From: CAYQNU01 sp964419055
GTDB lineage: Bacteria > Bacteroidota > Bacteroidia > Flavobacteriales_D > Parvicellaceae
Reading direction: 5' to 3'
DNA: 64,000 nucleotides
Assembly (NCBI GenBank): GCA_964419055.1
Contig: CAYQNU010000015.1
Location: 47,450-111,449 of the forward strand
This document shows, piece after piece, positions 34,827 to 43,812 of this stretch; the first letter of the stretch is position 1; each line of letters starts with the position of its first letter. The position numbers were made by a program, and so were the translations under genes. The notes under the pieces are model-generated. The model was not told the DNA's origin, ran no database searches, and saw only the letters and a program-made list of their open reading frames with translations.

Positions 34827-35597
34827 CTAAAAACGCAAATGTCTTACTGATGTGCCGTCATTAATGATTTCCATTAAGGCATTGATACCAATTTTGATGT
34901 GTTTATCTACAAATTCAGAAGTTATTTTTAAATCGCTTTTGGATGTTTTTACACCTTCTGCAATCATAGGTTGATCGGATACTAATAACAAAGCCCCTGT
35001 AGGGATTTTGTTGGCAAATCCGCCAATAAACACTGCACTGGTTTCCATATCAATGGCCATGGCTCTTATTTCTCTTAAGTAATCTTTGAACTTTTCATCA
35101 TGTTCCCAAACTCTTCTACTAGTAGTAAAAACTGTACCGGTCCAATAGTCAATATTTTCTTCACGAACAGCATGTGAAACGGCTCGTTGTAAATTAAAGG
35201 AAGGTAATGCCGGTACTTCAACTGGGAAATAATTGTTGGAAGCCCCTTCGCCTCTAATAGCGGCTATGGGTAAAATCATATCTCCCAATTTATTCTTCTT
35301 CTTAAGCCCGCCACATTTACCCAAAAACAAAGCTGCTTTGGGCTGTATAGCGGATAATAAATCCATAATGGTGGCAGCGTTGGCACTACCCATACCAAAA
35401 TTTATCATGGTAATGTCACCCGCTGTGGCACTACACATGGATTTTTCTTTACCAACTACTTCAACGCCATGCAATGCAGCAAATTTTTCTACATAGTTGT
35501 CAAAGTTGGTCAATAATATATATTTTCCAAAATTTTCTAAGGCTACCCCCGTATATCTCGGTAACCAATCTTGAACAATTTCTTCTTTTGTTTTCAT
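34827..35597 (-). CDS. amn: AMP nucleosidase, short form
   Basis: 256 residues of the nucleoside-phosphorylase fold: MINFGMGSANAATIMDLL, FLGKCGGLKKKNKLGDMILP, the MAIDMETSAVF active-site segment and LLVSDQPMIAEGVKT. Hydrolyses AMP to adenine and ribose 5-phosphate. It lacks the long N-terminal regulatory domain of the E. coli enzyme (484 residues), as is normal in Bacteroidota. It lies 19 bases after dapD on the same strand, probably co-transcribed. Confidence 0.9.
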   Translation of the reverse strand: MKTKEEIVQDWLPRYTGVALENFGKYILLTNFDNYVEKFAALHGVEVVGKEKSMCSATAGDITMINFGMGSANAATIMDLLSAIQPKAALFLGKCGGLKKKNKLGDMILPIAAIRGEGASNNYFPVEVPALPSFNLQRAVSHAVREENIDYWTGTVFTTSRRVWEHDEKFKDYLREIRAMAIDMETSAVFIGGFANKIPTGALLLVSDQPMIAEGVKTSKSDLKITSEFVDKHIKIGINALMEIINDGTSVRHLRF

Positions 35598-35616
35598 ATT
35601 TTCTTATTCTTAAAAT

Positions 35617-36432
35617 CTATACCGCTACACTGTGTTCTCTCAACACATCATTAAGCGATGTTTTTAAATCCGTGCTGGCTTTTCGTTCACCAATAATTAA
35701 TGCACATGGTACTTGATATTCACCACTTGGAAATTGTTTGGTATAACTTCCGGGTATAACAACTTTACGAGGAGGCACATAACCACTGTATTCCTTAGGT
35801 TCTGAACCCGTAACATCTATAATTTTGGTAGATTTTGTCAATACGACATTAGCACCCAAAACGGCCTCCTTCCCTACTCTAACGCCTTCTACAACGATAC
35901 ATCGGCTTCCGATAAAAGCATTGTCCTCTATAATTACAGGGCTTGCTTGTAAGGGTTCTAAAACACCTCCAATTCCAACACCACCACTTAAATGTACATT
36001 TTTACCAATTTGCGCACATGAACCTACAGTAGCCCAAGTGTCTACCATAGTTCCGCTGTCAACATAAGCTCCAATATTGATATAAGAAGGCATCATAATT
36101 ACTCCACTGGCCACAAAAGAACCATATCTTGCAATGGCATGGGGTACCACTCTAACACCTAATTTGGCATAACCTGTTTTCAAGGCCATTTTATCATGGA
36201 ATTCAAATGGACCCACTTCTATAGTTTCCATTTGACGAATAGGGAAATACATCACTACCGCTTTTTTAACCCATTCATTCACTTGCCAATCATCACCAAT
36301 CGGTTCGGCTGTGCGTAAACGCCCTTTATCAATTTCTTCGATGACTGCTTCTATGACTTGTTGAGTATCTTTCTCTTTGAGGAGTTCTCTATTCTCCCAA
36401 GCTTTTTCTATTTGAATTTTTAATTCGTTCAT
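35617..36432 (-). CDS. dapD: tetrahydrodipicolinate N-succinyltransferase
   Basis: 271 residues with an N-terminal helical domain (IEKAWENRELL...IDKGRLRTAEP) and a left-handed hexapeptide beta-helix (GVIMMPSYINIGAYVDSGTMVDTWATVGSCAQIGKN). It succinylates tetrahydrodipicolinate in lysine and diaminopimelate synthesis. Active-site asparagine/aspartate and the VVIPGSYTKQFPSGEYQVPCALIIG closing segment are present. Followed by amn after 19 bases. Confidence 0.95.
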   Translation of the reverse strand: MNELKIQIEKAWENRELLKEKDTQQVIEAVIEEIDKGRLRTAEPIGDDWQVNEWVKKAVVMYFPIRQMETIEVGPFEFHDKMALKTGYAKLGVRVVPHAIARYGSFVASGVIMMPSYINIGAYVDSGTMVDTWATVGSCAQIGKNVHLSGGVGIGGVLEPLQASPVIIEDNAFIGSRCIVVEGVRVGKEAVLGANVVLTKSTKIIDVTGSEPKEYSGYVPPRKVVIPGSYTKQFPSGEYQVPCALIIGERKASTDLKTSLNDVLREHSVAV

Positions 36433-36443
36433 AACTGTAAATA

Positions 36444-37787
36444 CTATATATCGTTTAGTAATATTTTGAATCCCAATTGAAGCTTGGGAACTTGAATGCG
36501 ATCATATTTTATATAATCAAAAATGCGGTATTCGGCTGTAAGTGCAAATGAATTGGACAAACCAAAAGCAGCATACGCTCTAAAATCATTGAATTTGTGT
36601 AACCATTTTTCGGATAGTTTAAATTCTAATGATTTGTTCATAGAAATATGTCTAAACCAAAGAGGTATATTGTAGTTAGCTCCCAACTCTAAAAAAAGTC
36701 GAGATTTTAAATTTTTATATTTCGACAAATAAAAACGAGCTCCTCCCCCTATTGAATAGTTGAAATGAGAATAATATTCGTGTTTAATAGGCGTTGTTCC
36801 AATAAAATAATCGGGTCTATTTATATTGTGAAATGAATAATGAAATCCATATTCACCCACTAGAGAAGTACGCAACCAATTGTCTAAAAATACTTCCCCG
36901 CCTATTTTAAATCCAGTTGAAAAAGTATTTATTTCATAGTCTTCAGATTGAAGGAATTGATTATTTCCATACATTAAATCAATAGATACATTAAATTTCG
37001 TAAAAACGTTAAGATCACAAGAATAGCACGTACTGGTGTAAAATTCCTCACCATACCAACCTGGATAATCAAAATCGGTAATTTCACCATTATTTATTTC
37101 TACATTCTTTAATGTATAAGAGTGAGTTAAGTAATCCATTTTAATCATATAATTTCCCTCAGGAAGCGGTATTTGAGAGTTGACTATTTCATAATTCACC
37201 AGACTATCTTTGGTATCTGAGTTTATATAAACAGTATCGTTGTAAAACAATACACCATTATGGTTTGTAATTGATAATTTATAGTCGTAATTCCAATAAG
37301 AAGGTAATCTTAAATAACCTTCGCGGTAAAAATCCGATTTTAACAAATCAGCATACTGTAACTTAACATTACCCCTATTGAATCTAATTTGGATAGTATT
37401 ATATGCAGTATCAGCATTGATTCCTGTATTTGATAACACGGCTAAACTTCTGTTATAATTATCAATTTTCATTAAGGTATATGAACCACTTATTGGCACC
37501 ATTTGATAAGGCATATCCAAAATAGTATCCCAAGCTTTTGTATTTTTAAATTGTTTATTCGGTTTAATTACCTGATTTAAATAAAGTTGCCCATCAACAA
37601 TAGTATATAGTCCTTTGAACATATATTCATCTTCGTTGGAATCAAAATACAAAGAGGGGCTCGGAAAAATGACATAGTCATTATCATTGTAGTTGATGAT
37701 ATCGTGAAAACGTTGACCAAAAACATTGATTAAGCCATTGAAAACAATGATTACAGTAAAACAATATTTTAAGCTTCGACTTCTCAT
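36444..37787 (-). CDS. exported outer-membrane-type protein, function unknown
   Basis: About 447 residues. A signal peptide (MRSRSLKYCFTVIIVFNGLINVFGQ) leads into aromatic-rich beta-strand repeats, with a stretch from about 300 to the end (FSTGFKIGGEVFLDNWLRTSLVGEYGFHYSF..., LKSRLFLELGANYNIPLWF) typical of an outer-membrane barrel. Residues 225-285 look like a surface domain with CYSC near 290. An upstream in-frame extension to 37925 is rejected because it overlaps ruvX and lacks a signal peptide. Its -7 box overlaps the ruvX promoter region (37804-37811). Confidence 0.72.
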   Translation of the reverse strand: MRSRSLKYCFTVIIVFNGLINVFGQRFHDIINYNDNDYVIFPSPSLYFDSNEDEYMFKGLYTIVDGQLYLNQVIKPNKQFKNTKAWDTILDMPYQMVPISGSYTLMKIDNYNRSLAVLSNTGINADTAYNTIQIRFNRGNVKLQYADLLKSDFYREGYLRLPSYWNYDYKLSITNHNGVLFYNDTVYINSDTKDSLVNYEIVNSQIPLPEGNYMIKMDYLTHSYTLKNVEINNGEITDFDYPGWYGEEFYTSTCYSCDLNVFTKFNVSIDLMYGNNQFLQSEDYEINTFSTGFKIGGEVFLDNWLRTSLVGEYGFHYSFHNINRPDYFIGTTPIKHEYYSHFNYSIGGGARFYLSKYKNLKSRLFLELGANYNIPLWFRHISMNKSLEFKLSEKWLHKFNDFRAYAAFGLSNSFALTAEYRIFDYIKYDRIQVPKLQLGFKILLNDI

Positions 37788-37803
37788 TTTTATATTTATC
37801 TGA

Positions 37804-37822
37804 CAAAAGTAATCTATCTTTG
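37804..37822. promoter_or_regulatory. facing -7 boxes of divergent genes
   Basis: Minus-strand TACTTTTG (37804-37811) serves the exported protein, and plus-strand TATCTTTG (37815-37822) serves ruvX. They are three bases apart, so polymerase should occupy only one at a time. The ruvX box ends four bases before its ATG, which predicts a leaderless or nearly leaderless transcript. Confidence 0.5.
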
Positions 37823-37826
37823 CCAA

Positions 37827-38252
37827 ATGCCAAAAATTCTTGCTATAGATTATGGAACCAAACGAGTTGGAATTGCAACAACTGATGATATGCAAATCAT
37901 TGCGAGTGCATTGGCTTCTGTTCATTCCAACGAATTAATTGCTTTTTTAGAAAATTATTGCTCAACAAATAAAATAGAAGCGATAGTTGTTGGTTTACCA
38001 AAAAACCTTCAAAACAACGATTTACCCATTACATTTGAAGTGGAAAAACTCATAAAACATTTGAATCGAAAGTTTCCAGCTATTAAAATTGAAACGATTG
38101 ACGAACGTTTTACCTCCAAAATAGCCAGTATGACGATAGCGAAGTCGGGGCTTCCAAAAAAGAAACGACAATCAAAAACACTCATTGATGAAATCAGTGC
38201 TGTTATTATTTTGCAAGATTATTTGATTCAAAAATCAAATGGAATAAGGTAA
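37827..38252 (+). CDS. ruvX: Holliday junction resolvase RuvX (YqgF family)
   Basis: 141 residues, RNase H-like fold: LAIDYGTKRVGIATTD (first catalytic Asp), VVGLPKNLQNN, DERFTSKIA, and a final KTLIDEISAVIILQDYL with the last acidic residue. In several bacteria YqgF/RuvX processes the 16S rRNA 5' end or resolves Holliday junctions; either role is possible. The start codon sits four bases after the -7 box (see promoter entry). Confidence 0.9.
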   Translation: MPKILAIDYGTKRVGIATTDDMQIIASALASVHSNELIAFLENYCSTNKIEAIVVGLPKNLQNNDLPITFEVEKLIKHLNRKFPAIKIETIDERFTSKIASMTIAKSGLPKKKRQSKTLIDEISAVIILQDYLIQKSNGIR

Positions 38253-38332
38253 CTTGCCGATAGTCTTTGGTGTGAGGTATATTAATTTAAATAAAAAATT
38301 TAAAGAAATAGTTTTTATACAAATAAATATTA

Positions 38333-38349
38333 TATCTTTGCAGCCCTTA
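38333..38349 (+). promoter_or_regulatory. promoter -7 box and initiation region of rplU
   Basis: TATCTTTG followed by CAGCCCTTA is identical over 17 bases to 3988-4004 ahead of rpmG, the only such pair in the window, suggesting joint control of the two ribosomal operons. Confidence 0.6.
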
Positions 38350-38379
38350 AAGAAAAATAAACTTTTTAATTTATTAATT

Positions 38380-38739
38380 ATGTACGCAATTGTAGAAATA
38401 GCAGGGCAACAATTTAAAGTTAGCAAAGACCAGCGAATTTTCGTACATCAATTACAAGGTAACGAAGGAGATAAAGTAGAATTCTCTAACGTACTTTTAG
38501 TTGATCAAGACGGTAAAATTTCTGTTGGCGCCCCAGCTGTAGCAGGTGCATCTGTCACCGCAAAAATCGAAAGACACCTTAAAGGTGATAAAGTAATCGT
38601 TTTCAAAAAGAAAAGAAGAAAAGGTTACCAAAAATCAAACGGTCACCGTCAACGTTTTACAGAAATCACTATTTCTAGTATTACGGTAGGTGCTAAAACA
38701 AAAGCTAAAAAAGAAGATTCAGCTGAAGCTGCTGAGTAA
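38380..38739 (+). CDS. rplU: 50S ribosomal protein bL21
   Basis: 119 residues beginning MYAIVEIAGQQFKVSKDQRI, with the KDQRIFVHQLQGNEGD and VIVFKKKRRKGYQKSNGHRQ segments of bL21 and an extended lysine/glutamate tail (KKEDSAEAAE). A longer in-frame extension from 38254 is rejected since it runs through the promoter. It is followed by rpmA after 40 bases, the standard order. Confidence 0.95.
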   Translation: MYAIVEIAGQQFKVSKDQRIFVHQLQGNEGDKVEFSNVLLVDQDGKISVGAPAVAGASVTAKIERHLKGDKVIVFKKKRRKGYQKSNGHRQRFTEITISSITVGAKTKAKKEDSAEAAE

Positions 38740-38779
38740 TAATAATATTTAAATAACCCTTCCTAAAAACTAAAATAGT

Positions 38780-39043
38780 ATGGCACATAAGAAAGGAGTC
38801 GGTAGTTCTAAAAACGGTCGTGAGTCTCATTCAAAAAGATTAGGTGTAAAAATATTTGGTGGTCAATTAGCAATTGCTGGTAACATCATTATTCGCCAAA
38901 GAGGAACAGTTCACAATCCAGGTACAAACGTTGGTATTGGAAAAGATCATACTCTTTTCGCACTTACTGATGGAATCGTACAATTTAGAAAAAAAGCGAA
39001 CAATAAATCTTACGTTTCAGTAGAGCCTCTTACAGAAGCATAA
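38780..39043 (+). CDS. rpmA: 50S ribosomal protein bL27
   Basis: 87 residues: MAHKKGVGSSKNGRESHSKRLGVKIFGG then GNIIIRQRGTVHNPGTNVGIGKDHTLFALTDG. The N-terminus begins directly at MAHKKG; the cleavable extension seen in Firmicutes is absent. Located after rplU and followed by a terminator. Confidence 0.96.
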   Translation: MAHKKGVGSSKNGRESHSKRLGVKIFGGQLAIAGNIIIRQRGTVHNPGTNVGIGKDHTLFALTDGIVQFRKKANNKSYVSVEPLTEA

Positions 39044-39068
39044 TCGCTGAAATTAAATCATTTTAAAG

Positions 39069-39103
39069 AAACCCTTTCATAATTATATGGAAGGGTTTTT
39101 TTT
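39069..39103 (+). terminator. intrinsic terminator after rplU-rpmA
   Basis: An 11-base stem (AACCCTTTCAT with ATGGAAGGGTT, one G-T pair) and a six-base loop, followed by nine T. Confidence 0.8.
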
Positions 39104-39140
39104 GTTATTTTTACCCTCAAAAATGTAAAATTCTTAAAAA

Positions 39141-40064
39141 ATGTTTTCAATAGCTAAACGAATCACGGATTCGAAAATCTTTCAAAACTTTATTATAGGT
39201 GTAATTATATTTGCAGGAGTTTTGGTTGGTGCTGAAACATATAAAGCATTTGGAACTGAAAATCACACCATTTTGCATATCCTAGACAAAATTGTTCTTT
39301 GGATATTTGTGTTAGAAATTGTTTTAAAAATGGCTTCCGAAGGCAGCAAACCTTGGAACTATTTTAAAGATGGTTGGAATGTATTTGATTTCCTTATTGT
39401 TGCCGTTTGTTTCATTCCTTCTGAAGGAATTGACACCAGTTTTGTGGCAGTATTACGTTTAGCAAGAATATTAAGGGTGTTTAAATTGGTCACAGCTCTT
39501 CCTAAGCTGCAAATTATTATTGGGGCTTTATTGAAAAGTATTCCTTCTATGGGATATGTATTTTTACTTCTTGCATTGCACTTCTATATTTTTGGATGTA
39601 TGGCAACTTTCTTTTATGGAGAAAATGACCCCTTTCATTTTGGTAACCTTCAAATGAGTATGTTATCCCTTTTTAGAGCAGTAACTATGGAAGGATGGTC
39701 TGAATTGATGTACATCAATATGTATGGAAGTGATTTGTATTATTCGCCCGAAGTAATGCAATATTTGGCTGACCAAGGTATTACTCCTGTTCCCCAAGCT
39801 TCACCTCTTGGAGCTGCCATCTACTTTGTTGCCTTCATTTTAACCGGTGGTATGATTGTACTGAATTTATTTATTGGTGTAATTATGTCGGGTATGGACG
39901 AAATGAAAGCTGAAGCTGAATTAGAACACAACGCAAAACTCGGTGATAAAATTCCGGTATATGAGGAAGTCCTTCAGTTACAAAAACAATTGCAAGATTT
40001 GAGTAATCATCTACTTACTTTAAGTAAAAAAATTGAATTAGAATCACAAAATAATAAGAAATAG
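39141..40064 (+). CDS. NaChBac-like voltage-gated ion channel
   Basis: 307 residues forming a one-domain, six-helix channel subunit. S1-S3 cover about 12-95, S4 carries regularly spaced charges (R106, R109, R112, K115 in VLRLARILRVFKLV), then S5, a pore loop with selectivity filter TMEGWSE (182-188), and S6 (about 220-252). The filter resembles the TLESW of bacterial sodium channels but has Gly for Ser and an added Glu, which may alter ion preference. Residues 255-307 form an acidic, coiled-coil tail. It lies three bases before serS but probably has its own regulation. Confidence 0.87.
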   Translation: MFSIAKRITDSKIFQNFIIGVIIFAGVLVGAETYKAFGTENHTILHILDKIVLWIFVLEIVLKMASEGSKPWNYFKDGWNVFDFLIVAVCFIPSEGIDTSFVAVLRLARILRVFKLVTALPKLQIIIGALLKSIPSMGYVFLLLALHFYIFGCMATFFYGENDPFHFGNLQMSMLSLFRAVTMEGWSELMYINMYGSDLYYSPEVMQYLADQGITPVPQASPLGAAIYFVAFILTGGMIVLNLFIGVIMSGMDEMKAEAELEHNAKLGDKIPVYEEVLQLQKQLQDLSNHLLTLSKKIELESQNNKK

Positions 40065-40066
40065 AA

Positions 40067-41335
40067 ATGTTAGAAGTAGCAAAAATTAGAACAGATAAAG
40101 ACATCATTATCAATCGTTTAAAAAAACGAAACATTGATTTTACAGCGAAAATTGAAGAGATTATTTCATTAGATGATGAAAGAAAGGCTACTCAATATAA
40201 AATGGATGAGGAATTGGCAGAACAAAATCAATTAGCAAAAACTATTGGTGAATTATTTAAGACGGGTAATACCAATGAAGCCAATTTGTTAAAAGAAAAA
40301 GTTGTTGCTCTTAAAGAAAATTCTGCCCGTTTGAAAGATCAATTATCTTTAATTGAAGTACAAATTCAAGACTTATTGTATACCATACCGAATGCCCCAC
40401 AAGAACGTGTTCCAGTCGGAAAAACGCCCGAAGAAAACATCACTGTGAGAACAGGTGGGACCATGCCTAATTTAAGTGATGACAAACTTCCTCATTGGGA
40501 ATTGGCAAAAAAATATGATTTAATTGACTTTGAATTGGGTGTAAAAATAACGGGTGCAGGTTTCCCAGTATACAAAGGAAAAGGGGCTCGATTGCAACGT
40601 GCGCTTATCAATTTCTTTTTAGATGAAGCCGAAAAAGCGGGTTACACTGAAATTATGCCTCCCCTTGTAGTTAATCAAGCTTCTGGTATTGGCACAGGGC
40701 AATTACCCGATAAAGAAGGTCAAATGTATCATTGTGAAGTAGATGACCTTTATTTAATTCCTACAGCTGAGGTGCCGATTACCAACATTTATCGAGATGT
40801 TGTGTTGAATGACACTGATTTTCCTATTAAAAACGCAGGCTACACGCCTTGTTTTAGAAGAGAAGCCGGTTCTTATGGTGCACACGTAAGAGGATTAAAT
40901 AGATTGCACCAATTTGATAAAGTTGAAATTGTTCAAATAAGTCACCCTAATACTAGCAATGTTATTTTGGACGAAATGGTAGCTCATGTAGAAGGTTTAC
41001 TGAATAAACTAGAATTACCTTATAGGGTTTTATTATTATGTGGTGGTGATATGGGATTTGCTTCTTCTATTACATTTGATATGGAAGTTTTTTCTGCTGC
41101 ACAAGAAAAATGGTTAGAGGTAAGTTCTATAAGTAATTTTGAAACTTTTCAGGCAAATCGATTAAAACTAAGATTTAAAGAAGGAGCCAATAAACCAGCC
41201 TTAGCACACACTTTGAATGGTTCTGCTTTAGCTTTACCAAGAATTTTAGCTTCTATTTTAGAGAATAATCAAACAAAAGATGGCATCGTGATTCCAAAAG
41301 TTTTAGTACCTTTCACAGGATTTGAAAAAATTTAA
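40067..41335 (+). CDS. serS: seryl-tRNA synthetase
   Basis: 422 residues. An N-terminal coiled-coil arm (about 25-105) is followed by the class II core: motif 1 near the PLVVN region, TAEVPITN, motif 2 FRREAGSYGAHVRGLNRLHQFDKVE, and motif 3 NGSALALPRILASILENNQ. Starts two bases after the channel gene stop, and is followed directly by a lipoprotein gene. Confidence 0.95.
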   Translation: MLEVAKIRTDKDIIINRLKKRNIDFTAKIEEIISLDDERKATQYKMDEELAEQNQLAKTIGELFKTGNTNEANLLKEKVVALKENSARLKDQLSLIEVQIQDLLYTIPNAPQERVPVGKTPEENITVRTGGTMPNLSDDKLPHWELAKKYDLIDFELGVKITGAGFPVYKGKGARLQRALINFFLDEAEKAGYTEIMPPLVVNQASGIGTGQLPDKEGQMYHCEVDDLYLIPTAEVPITNIYRDVVLNDTDFPIKNAGYTPCFRREAGSYGAHVRGLNRLHQFDKVEIVQISHPNTSNVILDEMVAHVEGLLNKLELPYRVLLLCGGDMGFASSITFDMEVFSAAQEKWLEVSSISNFETFQANRLKLRFKEGANKPALAHTLNGSALALPRILASILENNQTKDGIVIPKVLVPFTGFEKI

Positions 41336-41350
41336 TTGAATTTACGAATT

Positions 41351-41899
41351 ATGAGAGTTTATAATAAACGTTTATTAATCCTATTGGTTTTACCTGCTTT
41401 ACTTTTTGTTGCCTGTACACACAAGTTTCAGAAGGAACTTGAGGAGGTGGAGCAAATGCAAATTAAAGTACAAGGAGTTAAGGATACATTTGAAACCATA
41501 AACCCTAATAAAATTGATGAAGCTTTTGCTGAATACAATATGCTAATGGCTCAAATAAAGCAATTTTTTGTCCCTGATTCAATAACACACGAACAAAGTA
41601 TGTTAATTGACAATTATAAAGGAATAAAAAAAGGAGCCCAATCATTCAAAGGTGATTATGGAAATTTAAAAAATAACCTATCACTTTTGGAAACGCAATT
41701 GGAAAAATTGAAAAGTGATTTTGAAAATAATGCTATCGCTCCTGAAAACTGCGAAACTTTTTTGAACCATGAGCGTAACAATGTTGAGTTAATTCAAAAA
41801 AACTTAGGCACTTTAGTTTTCAATTATGAATTCGTGCTAACCGCACAAGATTCATTAGCTCCTAAAATAAAATCGTTCTTATTTAAAGATGTTCAATAA
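41351..41899 (+). CDS. coiled-coil lipoprotein, function unknown
   Basis: About 182 residues from the ATG at 41351: MRVYNKRLLILLVLPALLFVACTHK, a lipoprotein signal with lipidated cysteine in LFVAC. The rest is helical and charged, with heptad-like patterns, resembling viral or YkyA-type cell-wall binding coiled coils only loosely. The TTG at 41336 is discarded, since it touches the serS stop. It overlaps the TPR gene by 11 bases, so the two are coupled. Confidence 0.78.
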   Translation: MRVYNKRLLILLVLPALLFVACTHKFQKELEEVEQMQIKVQGVKDTFETINPNKIDEAFAEYNMLMAQIKQFFVPDSITHEQSMLIDNYKGIKKGAQSFKGDYGNLKNNLSLLETQLEKLKSDFENNAIAPENCETFLNHERNNVELIQKNLGTLVFNYEFVLTAQDSLAPKIKSFLFKDVQ

Positions 41900-43742
41900 A
41901 TTCATTAAAATAGTTGTTCTCTTTGTCTCTTTACTAGGGTCATCCTTACTCCATTTATATGCACAAGATATTGATGAAAGGTTGGCTTTTCAATATTATT
42001 CAGCGGGTGATTATGAAAAAGCGGTACTTTATTTTGAAAAAATTTTTCCAACTAAAAATACATTTGAAATATCCGAGCCTTATTTTAACACCCTCATTGC
42101 TCTTAATAGACCAAAGGATGCTGAAAAAATTGTAAGGAAACAACTTAAAAGTTATCCTACGGAACTTAAATTTTACATTCTTATTGGTCAATCCCTTGAA
42201 AAGCAAGAAAAGAAAGACAAAGCAAATGATGAGTATGAAACGGCTATTAGTCGTATTTCAAAAACTACAAGTTACAATGACATCAATAATTTAGCTTCCT
42301 ATTTTCAAAAATTTAACTTAAATGAATTTGCTATAAAAACGTATCAAGCAGCTAATACGGCCTACAACAACCCAACATTATACAATGCAAATATTGCTGT
42401 ATTATATGGGCAAATGGGTAAAAATGAGTTAATGATTGAAACCTTTTTGGATATGCTAGAAACCAATGACAATTATTTCAATTCGGTTCAAAATCAATTA
42501 ACCAATGCTATCGATTTTCAAACACCAAATGAAAAAGTTGACCTTCTTAAAAACACTCTTTTAAAACGTATTCAAGCCAATCCTAATAAACCCATTTACA
42601 ATGAACTGTTGGCCTGGGTTTATCTATCTACAGGAAATTATAATGGTGCATTTACCCAATTAAAAGCTTTAGACAAAAAAGATGATAAAAACGGGGGCAG
42701 GATTATGAGTCTTGGAAATACTTGTTTAAATAACGAAAATTTCGATGTTGCCATAAAATGTTATGATTTCATCATAGAATTAGGTAATTCAGGAAGAAAT
42801 TTTAACGCGGCAAAATCCAACCGATTAAAAGCGCTCAAATTGAAACTCACAAAAGGAGGGAATTTTTCACAAGAAGAGTTGATTGCACTTAAGAACAATT
42901 ATGAACTTACATTAGAATCATTAGGTTGGAACGCCTATTCTATTTCTACAATACAAGACTTGGCGCAATTAGAAGCCTATTATTTAAACAACAGCACTAG
43001 AGGTATAGAGCTTTTAAATAACACGCTTAATTATGCTGGAATTGACGCTTTAAAACGTGCCGAAATTAAAGTTCAATTAGGAGATTTAAAAGTGATAAAA
43101 GGCGACATTTGGGATGCTTCACTTTTATTTATGCAAGTTGAAAAAGATTTCAAAGAAGATCCAATTGGACATGAAGCAAAATTTAAAGCTGCTAAAATAT
43201 TTTATTATACAGGAAATTTTGAATGGGCACAAGCTCAATTGGATGTTCTCAAAGCATCAACTTCAAAGTTGATTTCTAATGATGCTATGCAATTATCCAT
43301 GACCATATCTGATAACTACAATATGGATACTACTCAAGTTACTATGATGTTATTTGCACGTGCAGATTTACTCATACAACAGCACCAATACGAAAGGGCA
43401 AATGAGACCTTTGATAGCATCAATAAAATGTTCCCGATTCATTCTCTAAATGATGAAATATTAATGAAAAGAGCAGAAATTTCTGCATCCAAACAAAAAT
43501 TTGAAGAGGCGATACAATTACTTGAAGAACTCGTTTTGAAATATGGTAATGATTTATTGGCTGATGATGCCATTTATCGAATCGCACAGATTTATGAATA
43601 TAATTTATTGAACACCGAAAAGGCTGCTGAATTTTACAAAAAAATTGTTTTTGATTATAAAGGGAGTTTATACGGAGTTGAGGCCAGAGAAAAATTCAGA
43701 AAATACAACACTTCTTCCGAAGGTCCCAAAATCATCAAATAA
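41889..43742 (+). CDS. exported TPR-repeat protein
   Basis: 617 residues with a signal peptide (MFNKFIKIVVLFVSLLGSSLLHLYAQ) followed by many tetratricopeptide repeats (for example LAFQYYSAGDYEKAVLYFEKIF, TALNRPKDAEKIVRKQL-type units, TERANETFDSINKMF near the end). The protein probably serves as a periplasmic scaffold. It overlaps the upstream lipoprotein gene by 11 bases, suggesting that the two work together. No T9SS sorting domain is present. Confidence 0.85.
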   Translation: MFNKFIKIVVLFVSLLGSSLLHLYAQDIDERLAFQYYSAGDYEKAVLYFEKIFPTKNTFEISEPYFNTLIALNRPKDAEKIVRKQLKSYPTELKFYILIGQSLEKQEKKDKANDEYETAISRISKTTSYNDINNLASYFQKFNLNEFAIKTYQAANTAYNNPTLYNANIAVLYGQMGKNELMIETFLDMLETNDNYFNSVQNQLTNAIDFQTPNEKVDLLKNTLLKRIQANPNKPIYNELLAWVYLSTGNYNGAFTQLKALDKKDDKNGGRIMSLGNTCLNNENFDVAIKCYDFIIELGNSGRNFNAAKSNRLKALKLKLTKGGNFSQEELIALKNNYELTLESLGWNAYSISTIQDLAQLEAYYLNNSTRGIELLNNTLNYAGIDALKRAEIKVQLGDLKVIKGDIWDASLLFMQVEKDFKEDPIGHEAKFKAAKIFYYTGNFEWAQAQLDVLKASTSKLISNDAMQLSMTISDNYNMDTTQVTMMLFARADLLIQQHQYERANETFDSINKMFPIHSLNDEILMKRAEISASKQKFEEAIQLLEELVLKYGNDLLADDAIYRIAQIYEYNLLNTEKAAEFYKKIVFDYKGSLYGVEAREKFRKYNTSSEGPKIIK

Positions 43743-43743
43743 C

Positions 43744-43797
43744 ATACCTATCGACTTTTGCCAAATTTAGATTACTCGAATCTTAAATTTATAGGTA
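43744..43797. terminator. hairpin between convergent genes
   Basis: TACCTAT (43745-43751) pairs with ATAGGTA (43791-43797), and an inner stem AAATTTAGATT pairs with AATCTTAAATTT with one bulge. T-runs are weak, so termination efficiency is uncertain. Confidence 0.35.
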
Positions 43798-43812
43798 GCA
43801 TTTTGAGCAAAA

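Noticed and set aside
37788..37925. 46-codon N-terminal extension of the exported protein
   Set aside because: It would overlap ruvX coding sequence on the other strand and its own promoter, and would bury the signal peptide.
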